Numbered from the stretch's first letter, positions 25,414 to 35,007 are shown. The stretch: 64,000 nt of DNA from Gemmatimonadota bacterium (GCA_003222035.1 QHUS01000069.1:1-64000), one strand, 5' to 3'. The notes: generated from the letters alone by a model not told the origin. Made by a program: numbers and translations.

Positions 25414-25701
25414 ATGAAACGAGCGGCTTCCCGATCCGTCCGTCGCCGCGGCATCAGCCGCATCGATCAACCCTCCACCCGGACCTACGGCTGGTTCGTG
25501 CGCACCGGGTTCTACAAGCGGCGGGACGGCACCTACGTCCCCCGGTATCGCAAGTTCTTCGGAGACATGAGCCACCGTGGCAAGCGGCGCGCGCTGCAGG
25601 CGGCGCAGGCCTACCTCGCGAGCGTCACAAAGCTGCAGGCGGCGCAGGCCCGCCTCGCGAGCGTCACACAGTCGACGCGAAAGCGGACCGGTCGCCGCTG
25701 A
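25414..25701 (+). CDS. small AP2-like DNA-binding protein
   Basis: A 95-residue, strongly basic protein. The core TYGWFVRTGFYKRRDG, then YRKFFGDMSHRGKRRALQAA, resembles the bacterial AP2-like domain pattern (a three-stranded sheet reading WxVR...KFFsDxxxGGKxxAL, then a helix), known from homing endonucleases, phage proteins and small stand-alone proteins. After the helix a 13-residue unit is duplicated (LQAAQAYLASVTK / LQAAQARLASVTQ). Its 3' end overlaps the convergent kinase gene by 38 bases. Position next to the R' core at 25342 fits mobile cargo. The family call is by pattern memory and not certain. Confidence 0.6.
   Translation: MKRAASRSVRRRGISRIDQPSTRTYGWFVRTGFYKRRDGTYVPRYRKFFGDMSHRGKRRALQAAQAYLASVTKLQAAQARLASVTQSTRKRTGRR
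25594..25671 (+). repeat. 39-bp tandem duplication inside the AP2-like gene
   Basis: Two adjacent 39-base units starting CTGCAGGCGGCGCAGGCC (25594-25632 and 25633-25671) differ at only a few positions. The unit length keeps the frame and lengthens the C-terminal helix by 13 residues. Confidence 0.85.
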
Positions 25702-27295
25702 CGCCTGCCTCCCACGCTGCGCCGGCGGCCGCGGGCATGTGATCCCGCCACCACTCCTGCGCCTGGCGCTCCGTCCACTGCTGTGGGAGCGCGCACGCCT
25801 CGAGCCGCCGCGCCAGCTCCGGCCCTTCGGGCGGCCGGCGCTCGGGCTCCTTGGCCAGGCAGGCGAGAATGACCTTCTCAAGGGCCGGGGGAATCTGCAA
25901 GCCGCTCCGCACCGATGGGGGGACCGGTGCGGCGGTGATGTGCTGCGACACCACCTCGTAGGGTGTGGCTCCCTCGAACACGAGCTGGCCGGTGAGGAGC
26001 CAGTAGCCGAGACAGCCCAGCCCGTAGAGGTCGGCGCGCCCGTCCACTGCACCCCCAGTCGCCATCTCGGGTGGGATGAATGCCGGCGTGCCGATGACCC
26101 GGTTGGCAGCGGTCGCGAGCGCCGGCTCGGGAACCGGGGGGCGTTGCGATTTGACGATGCCGAAGTCGAGCACCTTTACGTAGTCGTGCTGTAGACCCAT
26201 ACGACAGAGATGAATGTTCGCGGGCTTCACGTCGCGGTGGATGAGGCCGTGCGCGTGCGCTTCGCCCAGGGAGTCGCACGCCTGGCACAGCACGTGGACC
26301 ACTCGTGCGGGGGGCATCGGCCCGAAGCGCTCGACGAACGAGTCGAGGTTGATCCCGTCCAGCAGCTCCATCACGAAGTAGAGCGTCCCGTCTTCGGTCT
26401 GGCCGAAGTCGTACAGCTCGATGGTGTGGGGCGACCGCAGGCTTGCCACCGCCTCCGCCTCCCGCCGGAACCGTTCGACGATGCGCAGCGCCTGATGGCC
26501 CTCGACATCCAGCGTCTCGGGTCGGATCAACTTGATCGCGGCCGGGCGGGCCAGCATACGATGGTGCGCCACGTACACCTCGCCCATGCCGCCGCGCCCG
26601 AGCAGCTCGCCCAGCCGGTAGCTCCCCAGGTCCCGCGCGTCCCGCACGTGCCGGCCCAGCCCGGTGATGACCCGCGACATGAGGACCGCCAACGGAACTG
26701 TGATGTAGTCTGGCACGTGCATCAGCAGGATGTACCCAGGCGCGACGTCCAGGTGGCGCAGGTGGATGGTCACGGCCATCGCCAGCGGGTCCATGGAGGC
26801 CGCCAACAGAGCCGCGACGAGCGTCCGGAGGGGCGGGCTGGGGACGAAGACCGGAAACGCGAGCAGGATGATCATGACGCGCGAGATCGTCGGCCCTGCG
26901 GTCATGGTCATGGTGGCGGGCCCCGCCAACACGTGGTCGGCCGCGGCCATCGCGGCTGCGAGCGCGATCTCGTAGGCCAATCCCAGCTTGATTATGGACG
27001 CGGGGTCCGCCGTGTTCGAGCGCGTGGCGAGCAACACACCGAATGACAGCACCACGACGATACCTGCGATCACATCCAACGGCGCCGTCGGCCAGGACAG
27101 GTTGAAGCGTGGCAGAATCGTGTGCAGCACAGTGGCGACGACGAGCGGCATGACGATGAAAAACCGGGCGATGAGACCGAGCCGCCTGGAGGCTTCGCGC
27201 AGCAGATCGGGGGGAAGCCCGGCGTCGGGCGCCCGGGTAGTGGTCACGCCGCGGGGCGCCCCAGGAGTGGGGACCCGTCGGATCGCGCGCTCCAT
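25664..27295 (-). CDS. serine/threonine kinase with N-terminal multi-pass membrane domain (copy B)
   Basis: A 543-residue protein with unusual order: about six membrane helices first (roughly residues 45-215; for example FFIVMPLVVATVLHTILP), then a PknB-like kinase. Kinase motifs: LGRGGMGEVYVAHH, AAIKLIRPE, HRDVKPANIHL, VLDFGIVKS, IGTPAFIPPE. It is a close paralogue of the gene immediately upstream; the motif DLLREASRRLG before the membrane block is shared. The ATG at 27295 overlaps the upstream stop as TGATG, indicating translational coupling. The last 13 codons overlap the convergent AP2-like gene. Membrane helices ahead of a cytosolic kinase suggest sensing of a membrane or small-molecule signal; the ligand is unknown. 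Confidence 0.92.
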   Translation of the reverse strand: MERAIRRVPTPGAPRGVTTTRAPDAGLPPDLLREASRRLGLIARFFIVMPLVVATVLHTILPRFNLSWPTAPLDVIAGIVVVLSFGVLLATRSNTADPASIIKLGLAYEIALAAAMAAADHVLAGPATMTMTAGPTISRVMIILLAFPVFVPSPPLRTLVAALLAASMDPLAMAVTIHLRHLDVAPGYILLMHVPDYITVPLAVLMSRVITGLGRHVRDARDLGSYRLGELLGRGGMGEVYVAHHRMLARPAAIKLIRPETLDVEGHQALRIVERFRREAEAVASLRSPHTIELYDFGQTEDGTLYFVMELLDGINLDSFVERFGPMPPARVVHVLCQACDSLGEAHAHGLIHRDVKPANIHLCRMGLQHDYVKVLDFGIVKSQRPPVPEPALATAANRVIGTPAFIPPEMATGGAVDGRADLYGLGCLGYWLLTGQLVFEGATPYEVVSQHITAAPVPPSVRSGLQIPPALEKVILACLAKEPERRPPEGPELARRLEACALPQQWTERQAQEWWRDHMPAAAGAAWEAGVSGDRSAFASTV

Positions 27296-28914
27296 CACGC
27301 GAGCTGTGCCGCCTCCTGATTGCTCGTGGTCTGCGTCTGCGTTCTCGGAGACCGGGGTAGGTTGGCTTGCCACCAGCGCTGCGCATCCTCTTCGGTCCAC
27401 GGCTCCACGGCGCAGGCGGCCAAGCGACCCGCCAGCGCCATCCCGTCGGACGGCCGCTGCGCGGGATCCTTGGCCAGGCAGGCAAGAACGATCTCGTCCA
27501 GGGCCGCGGGAATCGGCAAGCCGCTCCGCACCGACGGGGGCACCGGCACGGCGCTGATGTGCTGCGCCACGACGTCGTACGGCGTGGCCCCGTCGAATAC
27601 GAGCTGCCCCGTGAGCAGCCAGTAGCCCAGGCAGCCCAGTCCATAGAGGTCCGCGCGCCCGTCCACCGCGCCGCCGGTCGCCATCTCGGGCGGCATGAAC
27701 GCCGGCGTCCCGATGATCCGGTCGACCGCGGTGGCGAGCGTCGGCCCGCTGGCGTTCCGGTGCTGCGACTTCACGATGCCGAAGTCGAGCACTTTCACGA
27801 AGTCATGCTCCAGGCCCATGCGGCAGAGATGCACGTTCGCGGGCTTCACGTCGCGGTGGACCATGCCTTGCGCGTGGGCCTCGGCGAGCGACTCGCACGC
27901 CTGGCGCAGCACGTGGACCATGCGCCCTGGGGCCATCGGCCCGAACCGCTCGACGAACGAGTCGAGGTCGATCCCGTCCAGCAGCTCCATCACGAAGTAC
28001 AGCGTCCCGTCGTCCGTCTCCCCGAAGTCGTACAATTCGATCGTGTGTGGCGATCGCAAGCTCGCCGCCGCCTCCGCCTCGCGCTTGAAGCGCTGCACCA
28101 TGCGGGTCACGGCTTCGTCGGGGTCGAACTCGAGCTTCTCGGGGCGGATCAACTTGATCGCGGCCGGCCGGGCCAACATCCGATGGTGCGCCACATACAC
28201 CTCGCCCATGCCGCCGCGCCCGAGCAGCTCGCCCAGCCGGTAGCTCCCGAGATCCCGCGCGTCGCGCACCTGGCGCCCCAATCGCGTGATCACCTGGGAC
28301 ATGATGACCGCGACCCCGACGGAGAAGTAGTTCGTGATGTGCATATAGAACAGATGGCCCAGGGGGACGCTCAGATACCGCGCCGCGCCGACGGTGGCCA
28401 TCGCGAGCGGGTTCATGGACGCACCGATCATCCCCGCCACGAAGATGGCGCGCGGCCTGGCTGGCACGAACACCGGGAGGATGAGCAGGATGAAGCTGAC
28501 CCGGGACAGCCTCGGCCCGTCCGTGAAGGCTTCCGGTGGCGCCACGATGTGTTCTGCGAATGCGAGAGAGGCGGAGATGGCCACCGCGTACGCGAGCCCC
28601 AGCGTGATGAAGGATTCGGGACGACTGCGACTGTAACGGGTGTACAGGAATACGCCCACCGACACCAGCGCGACGGCGAGGACCTCGATGCTCATCCAGA
28701 ACGGCCACGGGACGTGGATGCGCGGAAACAGCGTGTAGCCCAGGACCAGGTCGATCAGCGCAAGGCCCGCCAAGGCGAGCGCGAGAATCCCGAGCCGTCG
28801 GGACGCTTCCCGCAGAAGATCGGCGGGAAGTGCGCTGCCGCCGCCGCCGCCCGGGCTCGTGGTGACGGCACGCGACGACGTCGGAAGCGCGCGGATCCGC
28901 TGCAACTCAGCCAT
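27295..28914 (-). CDS. serine/threonine kinase with N-terminal multi-pass membrane domain (copy A)
   Basis: A 539-residue protein with the same order as its downstream paralogue: DLLREASRRLG, about six membrane helices (such as ALALAGLALIDLVLGYTLFP), then a kinase with LGRGGMGEVYVAHH, AAIKLIRPEK, HRDVKPANVHL, VLDFGIVKS and GTPAFMPPE. Between membrane block and kinase both copies share VRDARDLGSYRLGELLGRGG exactly. The membrane halves are more divergent than the kinase halves, consistent with duplication followed by change of input. ATG at 28914. It is divergent from the transketolase operon with 205 bases between, so the two share a promoter region. Confidence 0.93.
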   Translation of the reverse strand: MAELQRIRALPTSSRAVTTSPGGGGGSALPADLLREASRRLGILALALAGLALIDLVLGYTLFPRIHVPWPFWMSIEVLAVALVSVGVFLYTRYSRSRPESFITLGLAYAVAISASLAFAEHIVAPPEAFTDGPRLSRVSFILLILPVFVPARPRAIFVAGMIGASMNPLAMATVGAARYLSVPLGHLFYMHITNYFSVGVAVIMSQVITRLGRQVRDARDLGSYRLGELLGRGGMGEVYVAHHRMLARPAAIKLIRPEKLEFDPDEAVTRMVQRFKREAEAAASLRSPHTIELYDFGETDDGTLYFVMELLDGIDLDSFVERFGPMAPGRMVHVLRQACESLAEAHAQGMVHRDVKPANVHLCRMGLEHDFVKVLDFGIVKSQHRNASGPTLATAVDRIIGTPAFMPPEMATGGAVDGRADLYGLGCLGYWLLTGQLVFDGATPYDVVAQHISAVPVPPSVRSGLPIPAALDEIVLACLAKDPAQRPSDGMALAGRLAACAVEPWTEEDAQRWWQANLPRSPRTQTQTTSNQEAAQLA

Positions 28915-29119
28915 GGGTCACCGACTCATTCCTCTCCAGAAGTTGGTGGACAGCCAGTGGCAACGTACGGCATTTCGCAATCTCACGATATCGGCCTTTG
29001 GGGAGGGAGCGTTCCAGCCCGTCCTGGGCGCTCCCCCTACGCGGCGTCAGGGGCTGGCCGACATCGCGCGCCCGCTTTCTATTCTCGTCATGTTCGCGGT
29101 CAGGTTATTTTCCCCAGCC
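28915..29119 (+). promoter_or_regulatory. divergent intergenic region, kinase pair / tkt operon
   Basis: This gap must hold promoters for both directions. A hairpin GGGAGCG (29005-29011) / CGCTCCC (29029-29035) lies about 90 bases before tkt and could be a leader element. No operator or -10/-35 pair can be called with confidence. Confidence 0.35.
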
Positions 29120-31198
29120 ATGCCCTCGACCGACCTCCAACGCCTCACCATCAACACCATCCGCACGCTCTCGATGGATGCCGTGCAGGCGGCGAAGTCG
29201 GGACATCCCGGGACCCCGATGGCCATGGCCCCGGTCGTCTACTGCCTGTGGCAGGATTTCCTGCGGTTCGACCCCGGCGATCCCATCTGGCCGAACCGCG
29301 ATCGGTTCGTCCTGTCGATGGGCCACGCCTCGATGCTGCTCTACTCGATGCTCGCGCTGGCGGAAGTGAAGGCGGTGAACGCCAAGTACGAGCGGCTGGG
29401 TCACCCCGCGCTCACGCTCGACGATATCAAGCGCTTCCGCCAGCTCGACAGCAAGGCACCGGGGCACCCCGAGTACCGCTGGACCTCGGGCGTCGAGACG
29501 ACCACGGGTCCGCTCGGCCAGGGCGTCGCGACCAGCGTCGGCATGGCGATCGCGGGCCGCTGGATGGCGCGGTACTTCAACCGGCCCGGGTTCGACCTGT
29601 TCGACTATGACGTCTACGCGTTGGCCGGCGACGGCTGCATGATGGAGGGCATTTCCGGGGAGGCGGCGTCGCTTGCCGGTCATCTCCAGCTCTCCAACCT
29701 CTGCTGGATCTACGACAACAACAAGATCACGATCGAAGGTCACACCGACTGGGCGTTCTCCGAGGACGTGGCGACACGCTTCATCGCCTATCGCTGGAAC
29801 GTGACACGCGTCGGCGACGCCAACGATCTCGACATGCTGCGGCGGGCGTTCCACACGTTCCGCGCCACCACCGATCGACCCACCCTGATCATCGTGGACA
29901 GTCACATCGCCTATGGTGCGCCCAACAAGCAGGACACGAGCGCGGCGCACGGCGAGCCGCTCGGCGAAGAGGAGATCCGGCTGACCAAGCGCACCTATGG
30001 CTGGCCCGAGGACGCCAAGTTTCTCGTGCCCGACGGCGTCCGGGAGCACCTCGCGAGCGGCGTTGGAAAGCGGGGACGAGCCCTCCGCGATGCCTGGTTC
30101 TCGACGTTCGAGGAGTACCGCCGGGTCCACCCGGCGCTCGCGGAGCACGCCTACCGCATGCAGCATCGCCAGCTCCCCGACGGCTGGGATCGCGACCTCC
30201 CGAGCTTCCCGGGGGATGCCAAGGGGCTCGCGGGCCGGGATGCGTCCGCTCAGGTCCTGAACGCGGTAGCCAAGAACATTCCCTGGCTGATCGGGGGGTC
30301 GGCAGACCTCGCACCGTCTACCAAGACGCGACTGACGCTCCCCGACGCCGGAGATCTCACCGCGGAGAACCCGGGCGGGCGGAACCTGCATTTCGGCGTC
30401 CGCGAGCACGCCATGGGCGCGGTGCTGAATGGCTTGGCGTTGTCGAAAGTCCGAGCCTTCGGCTCCGGGTTCCTGATTTTCAGCGATTACGGGCGCCCGG
30501 CCCTGCGGCTCGCGGCGCTGATGGAGATCCCGGTGATCTACGTCTTCACGCACGACTCGATTGGGGCCGGCGAGGACGGGCCGACGCACCAGCCGATCGA
30601 GCAGCTCGCGTCCCTGCGGGCGATTCCGGGGCTGATCACGCTGCGCCCGGCGGACGCGAACGAGGTGCGGGAGGCATGGCGCGTGATCCTGCAGCTGCGG
30701 CACGTTCCCGCCGCCCTCGTCGTGTCGCGCCAGGCGCTCCCGACCATCGACCGCGGCCGCTACGCGTCGGCCGCGGGGGTCGCCAGCGGCGGCTACGTGC
30801 TCGCCGAGGCCGACGGCGGCCGCCCGGATGTGCTGCTGCTCGGCACCGGCAGCGAGGTGTCCTTGTGTGTCCAGGCCTACGAACGGCTCACCGCGGACGG
30901 CGTGCGGACCCGCGTCGTGAGCATGCCGTCGTGGGAGCTGTTCGAGCAGCAGGACCGGTCTTATCGGGACCAGGTGCTTCCACCCGACGTGACGGCCCGC
31001 GTATCCGTGGAGCAGGCGAGCGGGTTCGGATGGGAGCGCTATGTCGGGTTGGAGGGCGCGCGCATAGGGATGGAAACCTTCGGCGCGTCGGCACCGCTGC
31101 AGGAACTCCAGAAGAAGTTCGGGTTCACCGTAGATCGCGTCGTCGCGGCCGCGCGCGCGCAGCTCGAGCGAAAAGGAGTCGGCTCTCATGCCTCGTGA
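29120..31198 (+). CDS. tkt: transketolase
   Basis: Transfers two-carbon units between sugar phosphates in the non-oxidative pentose phosphate pathway, using thiamine diphosphate. The 692-residue length is normal. Visible motifs: KSGHPGTPMAMAP, GDGCMMEGISGEA for the diphosphate/Mg site ending in YDNNKITIEG, the pyrimidine-binding VREHAMGAVLNG, and HDSIGAGEDGPTHQPIEQLA. The ATG at 29120 places DLQRLTINTIRTLSMDA at the N-terminus as in the family; an ATG at 29090 is a possible alternative. It is the first gene of an eight-gene sugar operon and overlaps the GH15 gene by 11 bases. Confidence 0.97.
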   Translation: MPSTDLQRLTINTIRTLSMDAVQAAKSGHPGTPMAMAPVVYCLWQDFLRFDPGDPIWPNRDRFVLSMGHASMLLYSMLALAEVKAVNAKYERLGHPALTLDDIKRFRQLDSKAPGHPEYRWTSGVETTTGPLGQGVATSVGMAIAGRWMARYFNRPGFDLFDYDVYALAGDGCMMEGISGEAASLAGHLQLSNLCWIYDNNKITIEGHTDWAFSEDVATRFIAYRWNVTRVGDANDLDMLRRAFHTFRATTDRPTLIIVDSHIAYGAPNKQDTSAAHGEPLGEEEIRLTKRTYGWPEDAKFLVPDGVREHLASGVGKRGRALRDAWFSTFEEYRRVHPALAEHAYRMQHRQLPDGWDRDLPSFPGDAKGLAGRDASAQVLNAVAKNIPWLIGGSADLAPSTKTRLTLPDAGDLTAENPGGRNLHFGVREHAMGAVLNGLALSKVRAFGSGFLIFSDYGRPALRLAALMEIPVIYVFTHDSIGAGEDGPTHQPIEQLASLRAIPGLITLRPADANEVREAWRVILQLRHVPAALVVSRQALPTIDRGRYASAAGVASGGYVLAEADGGRPDVLLLGTGSEVSLCVQAYERLTADGVRTRVVSMPSWELFEQQDRSYRDQVLPPDVTARVSVEQASGFGWERYVGLEGARIGMETFGASAPLQELQKKFGFTVDRVVAAARAQLERKGVGSHAS

Positions 31199-33275
31199 CC
31201 TGCCCCTCTCGAACGGCAGGCTGCTCGTCGCCTTCGGTCGCGACTACCTGATCCGGGACATCTACTACCCGCACGTGGGGAAGGAAAACCACGCGACCGG
31301 GCATCCCTTCCGGTTCGGCGTGTGGACGGCGGACGGCTTCAGCTGGATGGGCCCGGACTGGCAGCTGGACCGGCGGTACACGGTCGACTCAATGGTCACC
31401 GAGGTGCGGGCTCGACACGAGACCCTGGGGGTCGAGCTGCTGTGCCACGACGCCGTGGATTTTTACGAGAACGTCCTGGTGCGGCAGATCCAGGTGACCA
31501 ACCTCCAGGACCAGGCGCGCGAGATCCGGCTGTTTTTCCACCACGACTTCCATATCCGCGGCAACGAAGTAGGGGACACGGCGCTCTACTCGCCCGAGAC
31601 GCAGGCCCTGATCCACTACAAGGACGACCGCTACTTCCTCATCAACTGCGCGGTAGGGGGCGAGGTCGGCGTGCGGCAGTATGCGTGCGGGAAGAAGGAG
31701 ATCGCCGGCACGGAAGGCACCTGGCGCGACGCGGAGGACGGCGAGCTGCAGGGCAATCCTATCGCTCAGGGGTCCGTCGACTCCACCCTTGGTCTTTCAG
31801 TCACCGTACCGGCACGCGGTTCGGTGGAAGCGGATTATTGGATGGCGGCGGGCCGCGACTTCCGCGAGGTGGCGACGATCGATCGCGTGGTGCGCGACAA
31901 GTCACCGGGAGAGCTCCTGCGGCGGACCCGCAACTACTGGCGCCTGTGGGTGCGCAAGGACCAGCGCGGTCTGGACCCACTCCCCGAGTTGATCGTCCAG
32001 CGTTATAACCAGAGCCTGCTCATCATCCGGTCGCAGATCGACCATGACGGCGCGGTGACCGCCGCGAACGACACCGACATCACCGGCTTCGTGCGCGACA
32101 CCTACTCCTACATGTGGCCGCGGGACGGCGCCCTGGTCGCCGTCGCGCTGATGCGTGCCGGCCACGTCGGGGCGCCGGAGAAATTCCTGCAGTTCTGCTC
32201 GCACGTCATCTCGCCCCTCGGCTACGTCCGGCACAAGTACAATCCCGACGGCACCCTCGCCTCGTCCTGGCACGGCTACGTGCGCGACGGCAAACCCGTC
32301 CTGCCCATCCAGGAGGACGAGACCGCGCTCGTCATCTGGGCGCTGTGGCAGTACTTCGAGCTGTACCGGCGGATCGAGGAGACGGCACCGTTCTACCGGT
32401 CGCTCGTCACCCGGCCGGCTGACTTTCTGCTCGGGTTCGTCGACTCGACGACCGGGCTGCCGCTGCCCTCGCACGATCTATGGGAAGAACGGTGGGGCGT
32501 ACACGCGTTCACCGTCGCGGCCGTGATCGCGGGCTTGCGGGCCGCGGCCCGGCTGGCCGACGCGTTCGGGGAGGCGGAGCGCGCGGCCCGCTACCAGGCC
32601 GGCGCGGAGCGGATGCGTGACGGCCTGGGGGCCGTGTTGTGGAACGAGCGGGAGCAGCGCTTCGCGCGGATGGCGACGCCTGGACCCGATGGCTACACGC
32701 TCGACATGACGGTGGACTCGAGTCTTGTCGGGCTGGTGGAGTTCGGGGCGATCGCTCCCGACGACCCCCGCGCGGAGTCGACCATGCGCCAGGTCGAGGA
32801 GCGTCTCTGGGTTCACACCGACATCGGCGGCCTCGCGCGCTACGAGAACGACGCCTACCATCAGGTCGAGCGCGAGAACACCAAGGAGATACCCGGCAAT
32901 CCGTGGTTCATCAGCACACTCTCGCTCGCGCGCTATCGCTTGTTGCGCGCGCGCACGGCCGAGGAGCTGGCCCGGGGCCTCGAGCTCATCGAGTGGGCCG
33001 CCCGACGCGCGTTGCCGTCCGGCGTGATGGCGGAGCAGCTCCACCCGTACACCGGCGAGCCGCTCTCGGTCTCGCCGCTGACCTGGAGCCACGCCGCGTA
33101 CGTCCGCGTGGTCAGGGAATACCTCGATCGTACCGCTCACCTCAACCGCTGCCCGGCGTGCGGGCATCAGACGGGGCGCAAGACTCGGCTCACCGACCGC
33201 CTCACCGCCGTCCCTGACGGGGACGAGTCAGCGCTGGTTCGGCCCGACTCCCCGCCGCACGTGCTCCCGTGGTAG
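31188..33275 (+). CDS. GH15-family glucoamylase-like glycoside hydrolase
   Basis: A 695-residue cytosolic enzyme (no signal peptide) of the glycoside hydrolase 15 family, which releases glucose from alpha-glucans or trehalose-type disaccharides by inversion. The N-terminal 260 residues form the beta-sandwich seen in prokaryotic members. The (alpha/alpha)6 barrel begins near RDTYSYMWPRDGAL. The putative catalytic acid lies in DLWEERWGVHAF and the base in MAEQLHPYTGEPLSVSPLTW. A C-terminal CPACGH motif is near residue 657. Being followed by glucokinase and the oxidative pentose phosphate genes, it likely feeds glucose from stored glycogen or maltodextrins into NADPH production. Exact substrate is not readable. 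Confidence 0.88.
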   Translation: MPRDLPLSNGRLLVAFGRDYLIRDIYYPHVGKENHATGHPFRFGVWTADGFSWMGPDWQLDRRYTVDSMVTEVRARHETLGVELLCHDAVDFYENVLVRQIQVTNLQDQAREIRLFFHHDFHIRGNEVGDTALYSPETQALIHYKDDRYFLINCAVGGEVGVRQYACGKKEIAGTEGTWRDAEDGELQGNPIAQGSVDSTLGLSVTVPARGSVEADYWMAAGRDFREVATIDRVVRDKSPGELLRRTRNYWRLWVRKDQRGLDPLPELIVQRYNQSLLIIRSQIDHDGAVTAANDTDITGFVRDTYSYMWPRDGALVAVALMRAGHVGAPEKFLQFCSHVISPLGYVRHKYNPDGTLASSWHGYVRDGKPVLPIQEDETALVIWALWQYFELYRRIEETAPFYRSLVTRPADFLLGFVDSTTGLPLPSHDLWEERWGVHAFTVAAVIAGLRAAARLADAFGEAERAARYQAGAERMRDGLGAVLWNEREQRFARMATPGPDGYTLDMTVDSSLVGLVEFGAIAPDDPRAESTMRQVEERLWVHTDIGGLARYENDAYHQVERENTKEIPGNPWFISTLSLARYRLLRARTAEELARGLELIEWAARRALPSGVMAEQLHPYTGEPLSVSPLTWSHAAYVRVVREYLDRTAHLNRCPACGHQTGRKTRLTDRLTAVPDGDESALVRPDSPPHVLPW

Positions 33276-33277
33276 CC

Positions 33278-34006
33278 ATGCCATCCCGCCACGTCGTGGT
33301 GGAGACTCCCGGAGCGTTTGCTCACCGAGCGGCCGCGTGGCTGGCGGAGACGATGGCGGACGTGCTCGCAGCCCCCCGGGGGGGGGAGGGGGCGGGGCGC
33401 TGCGCCCTCGCGCTCTCGGGCGGCACGACGCCGCGACCGGTGTACGCCGCGCTCGCGGCCCCGGAGCTCGCGAGTCGCGTCGACTGGAACGGCGTGGATG
33501 TCTACTTCGGCGACGAGCGCGCCGTGCCGCGCGATCATGCAGACAGCAATTTCCGGATGGCGATGGAGGCGCTGCTGTCGCGGGTCCCGATCCCGACTGC
33601 GCGGATTCACCGCATGGAAGCGGAACGGCAGGATCTCGACGCGGCGGCTGCCGCCTACGGCGACCTGCTCCCCGCCGCACTCGACGTGCTGGTGCTCGGC
33701 ATGGGCGCCGATGGGCACACAGCCTCGCTGTTCCCCGGCTCGCCCGCGCTGGCGGAGCGAGAGCGTCGGGTGGTCGTCGTGGATGGCCCGAACCCGCCGC
33801 GGCGCCGGATGACGATCACGCCGCCCGTAATCGCCGCGGCGCGGCACGTGCTGGTCCTCGTCACCGGGAAGGAAAAAGCGGCGGCCGTCGCCCGGGCGGT
33901 GGACGAGGCCACGCCGGCGAGCGAGATCCCGGCGGCGCTCGCCCGGCACGGTGTGTGGTTTCTCGATCGCGCGGCCGCGGCGCGACTGGCGCGACCCGTC
34001 CCATGA
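33278..34006 (+). CDS. pgl: 6-phosphogluconolactonase
   Basis: Hydrolyses 6-phosphogluconolactone, the second oxidative pentose phosphate step. The 242-residue protein shows the family signatures ALALSGGTTPRPVYAALA, VYFGDERAVPRDHADSNFRM and LGMGADGHTASLFPG. The ATG at 33278 sits 2 bases after the GH15 stop; a GTG at 33269 overlapping that stop is an alternative adding three residues. A 9-base G tract at 33378-33386 codes part of a flexible APRGGEGAG loop. Ends in an ATGA overlap with glk. Confidence 0.95.
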   Translation: MPSRHVVVETPGAFAHRAAAWLAETMADVLAAPRGGEGAGRCALALSGGTTPRPVYAALAAPELASRVDWNGVDVYFGDERAVPRDHADSNFRMAMEALLSRVPIPTARIHRMEAERQDLDAAAAAYGDLLPAALDVLVLGMGADGHTASLFPGSPALAERERRVVVVDGPNPPRRRMTITPPVIAAARHVLVLVTGKEKAAAVARAVDEATPASEIPAALARHGVWFLDRAAAARLARPVP

Positions 34007-34983
34007 ACGTCCTCGCGGGTGATGTGGGGGGAACGAACGCGCGGCTCGCGCACGTGGAGGTAGTGCACAACCGCGCCACGATCCGAGCGCAGCGTACCTA
34101 TCCCACGCGCGCGTACCCCGGACTTGCCCCCATCGTGCTGAAGTTCTGCGGGGAGGTCGGTGCACGGCCGGAGCACGCCTGCATCGGGGTGCCGTGCCCG
34201 GCCACCGAGGACGAGTGTCTCGCGCCGAACCTCCCGTGGAAGGTGGACCCGGCTGCGTTCGCCGCCGAGATCGGGATTGCCTCCAGCACCCTCATCAACG
34301 ATTTCACCGCGATCGGGCACGGCATCGAGTTCCTGCGTGACGATGATCTCGAGACGCTGCAAGCCGGCGAGCCCAAAGAGCACGCGCCGATCGCTCTCAT
34401 CGGCGCGGGAACCGGGTTGGGGGTGGGATTCCTCACGTGGAACAGTGATCGCTACGACGTCCACGGCTCCGAGGGAGGCCACCTGGGCTTCGCAGCCCGC
34501 GGTGAACGCCAGGCGGGACTCGCCCTCGCTCTGGAGCGCCAGTACGGGCGGGTATCGCGGGAGCGCGTGCTCTCGGGCCCCGGAATCGAGGCGACGTACC
34601 GCTACCTTGCCAGCACCGACGGCGCTTCCGAGAACCTCGCGATACGCGACGAGATGGAACGGGACGATCCGGCCGCCGTGATCTTCCGGCATGCCCTGGG
34701 CGGCACCGACGCCCTGTGCGAGCAGACCCTCGACCTCTTCGTCGACGGCCTCGGGGCAGCGGCGGGCGACATTGCGCTCGAGGTCCTTGCCCTCGGCGGC
34801 GTGTACGTCGGCGGTGGGATCGCGCCGCGAATCGTATCGTACCTGCGCCAGGGAGCGTTCCTGCGAGCCTTCCGTGACAAGGGCAGGTTGTCGGCGTACA
34901 TCGCGCGGGTGCCGCTGCACATCATCATCAATCCACACGTTGCGCTGCTGGGAGCGGCAGCCGTCGCGTCCAGGCTCGCTTGA
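34003..34983 (+). CDS. glk: glucokinase
   Basis: Phosphorylates glucose to glucose-6-phosphate with ATP. The 326-residue protein is of the bacterial Glk (E. coli-like) type, not the ROK type. It shows the N-terminal phosphate loop LAGDVGGTNARLA, the catalytic-region segment LINDFTAIGHGI, ALIGAGTGLGVGFL and GSEGGHLGFAA, and a C-terminal LGGVYVGGGIAPRI. It overlaps pgl by ATGA. Placement between the glucan hydrolase and glucose-6-phosphate enzymes gives it a clear role in this operon. Confidence 0.96.
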   Translation: MNVLAGDVGGTNARLAHVEVVHNRATIRAQRTYPTRAYPGLAPIVLKFCGEVGARPEHACIGVPCPATEDECLAPNLPWKVDPAAFAAEIGIASSTLINDFTAIGHGIEFLRDDDLETLQAGEPKEHAPIALIGAGTGLGVGFLTWNSDRYDVHGSEGGHLGFAARGERQAGLALALERQYGRVSRERVLSGPGIEATYRYLASTDGASENLAIRDEMERDDPAAVIFRHALGGTDALCEQTLDLFVDGLGAAAGDIALEVLALGGVYVGGGIAPRIVSYLRQGAFLRAFRDKGRLSAYIARVPLHIIINPHVALLGAAAVASRLA

Positions 34984-35007
34984 TGGATCAAATCTGAGGG
35001 ATGGCGT

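Noticed and set aside
16489-25701. Integron integrase or transposase inside the accessory region
   Set aside because: No tyrosine recombinase or transposase motifs were found in any reading of this stretch.
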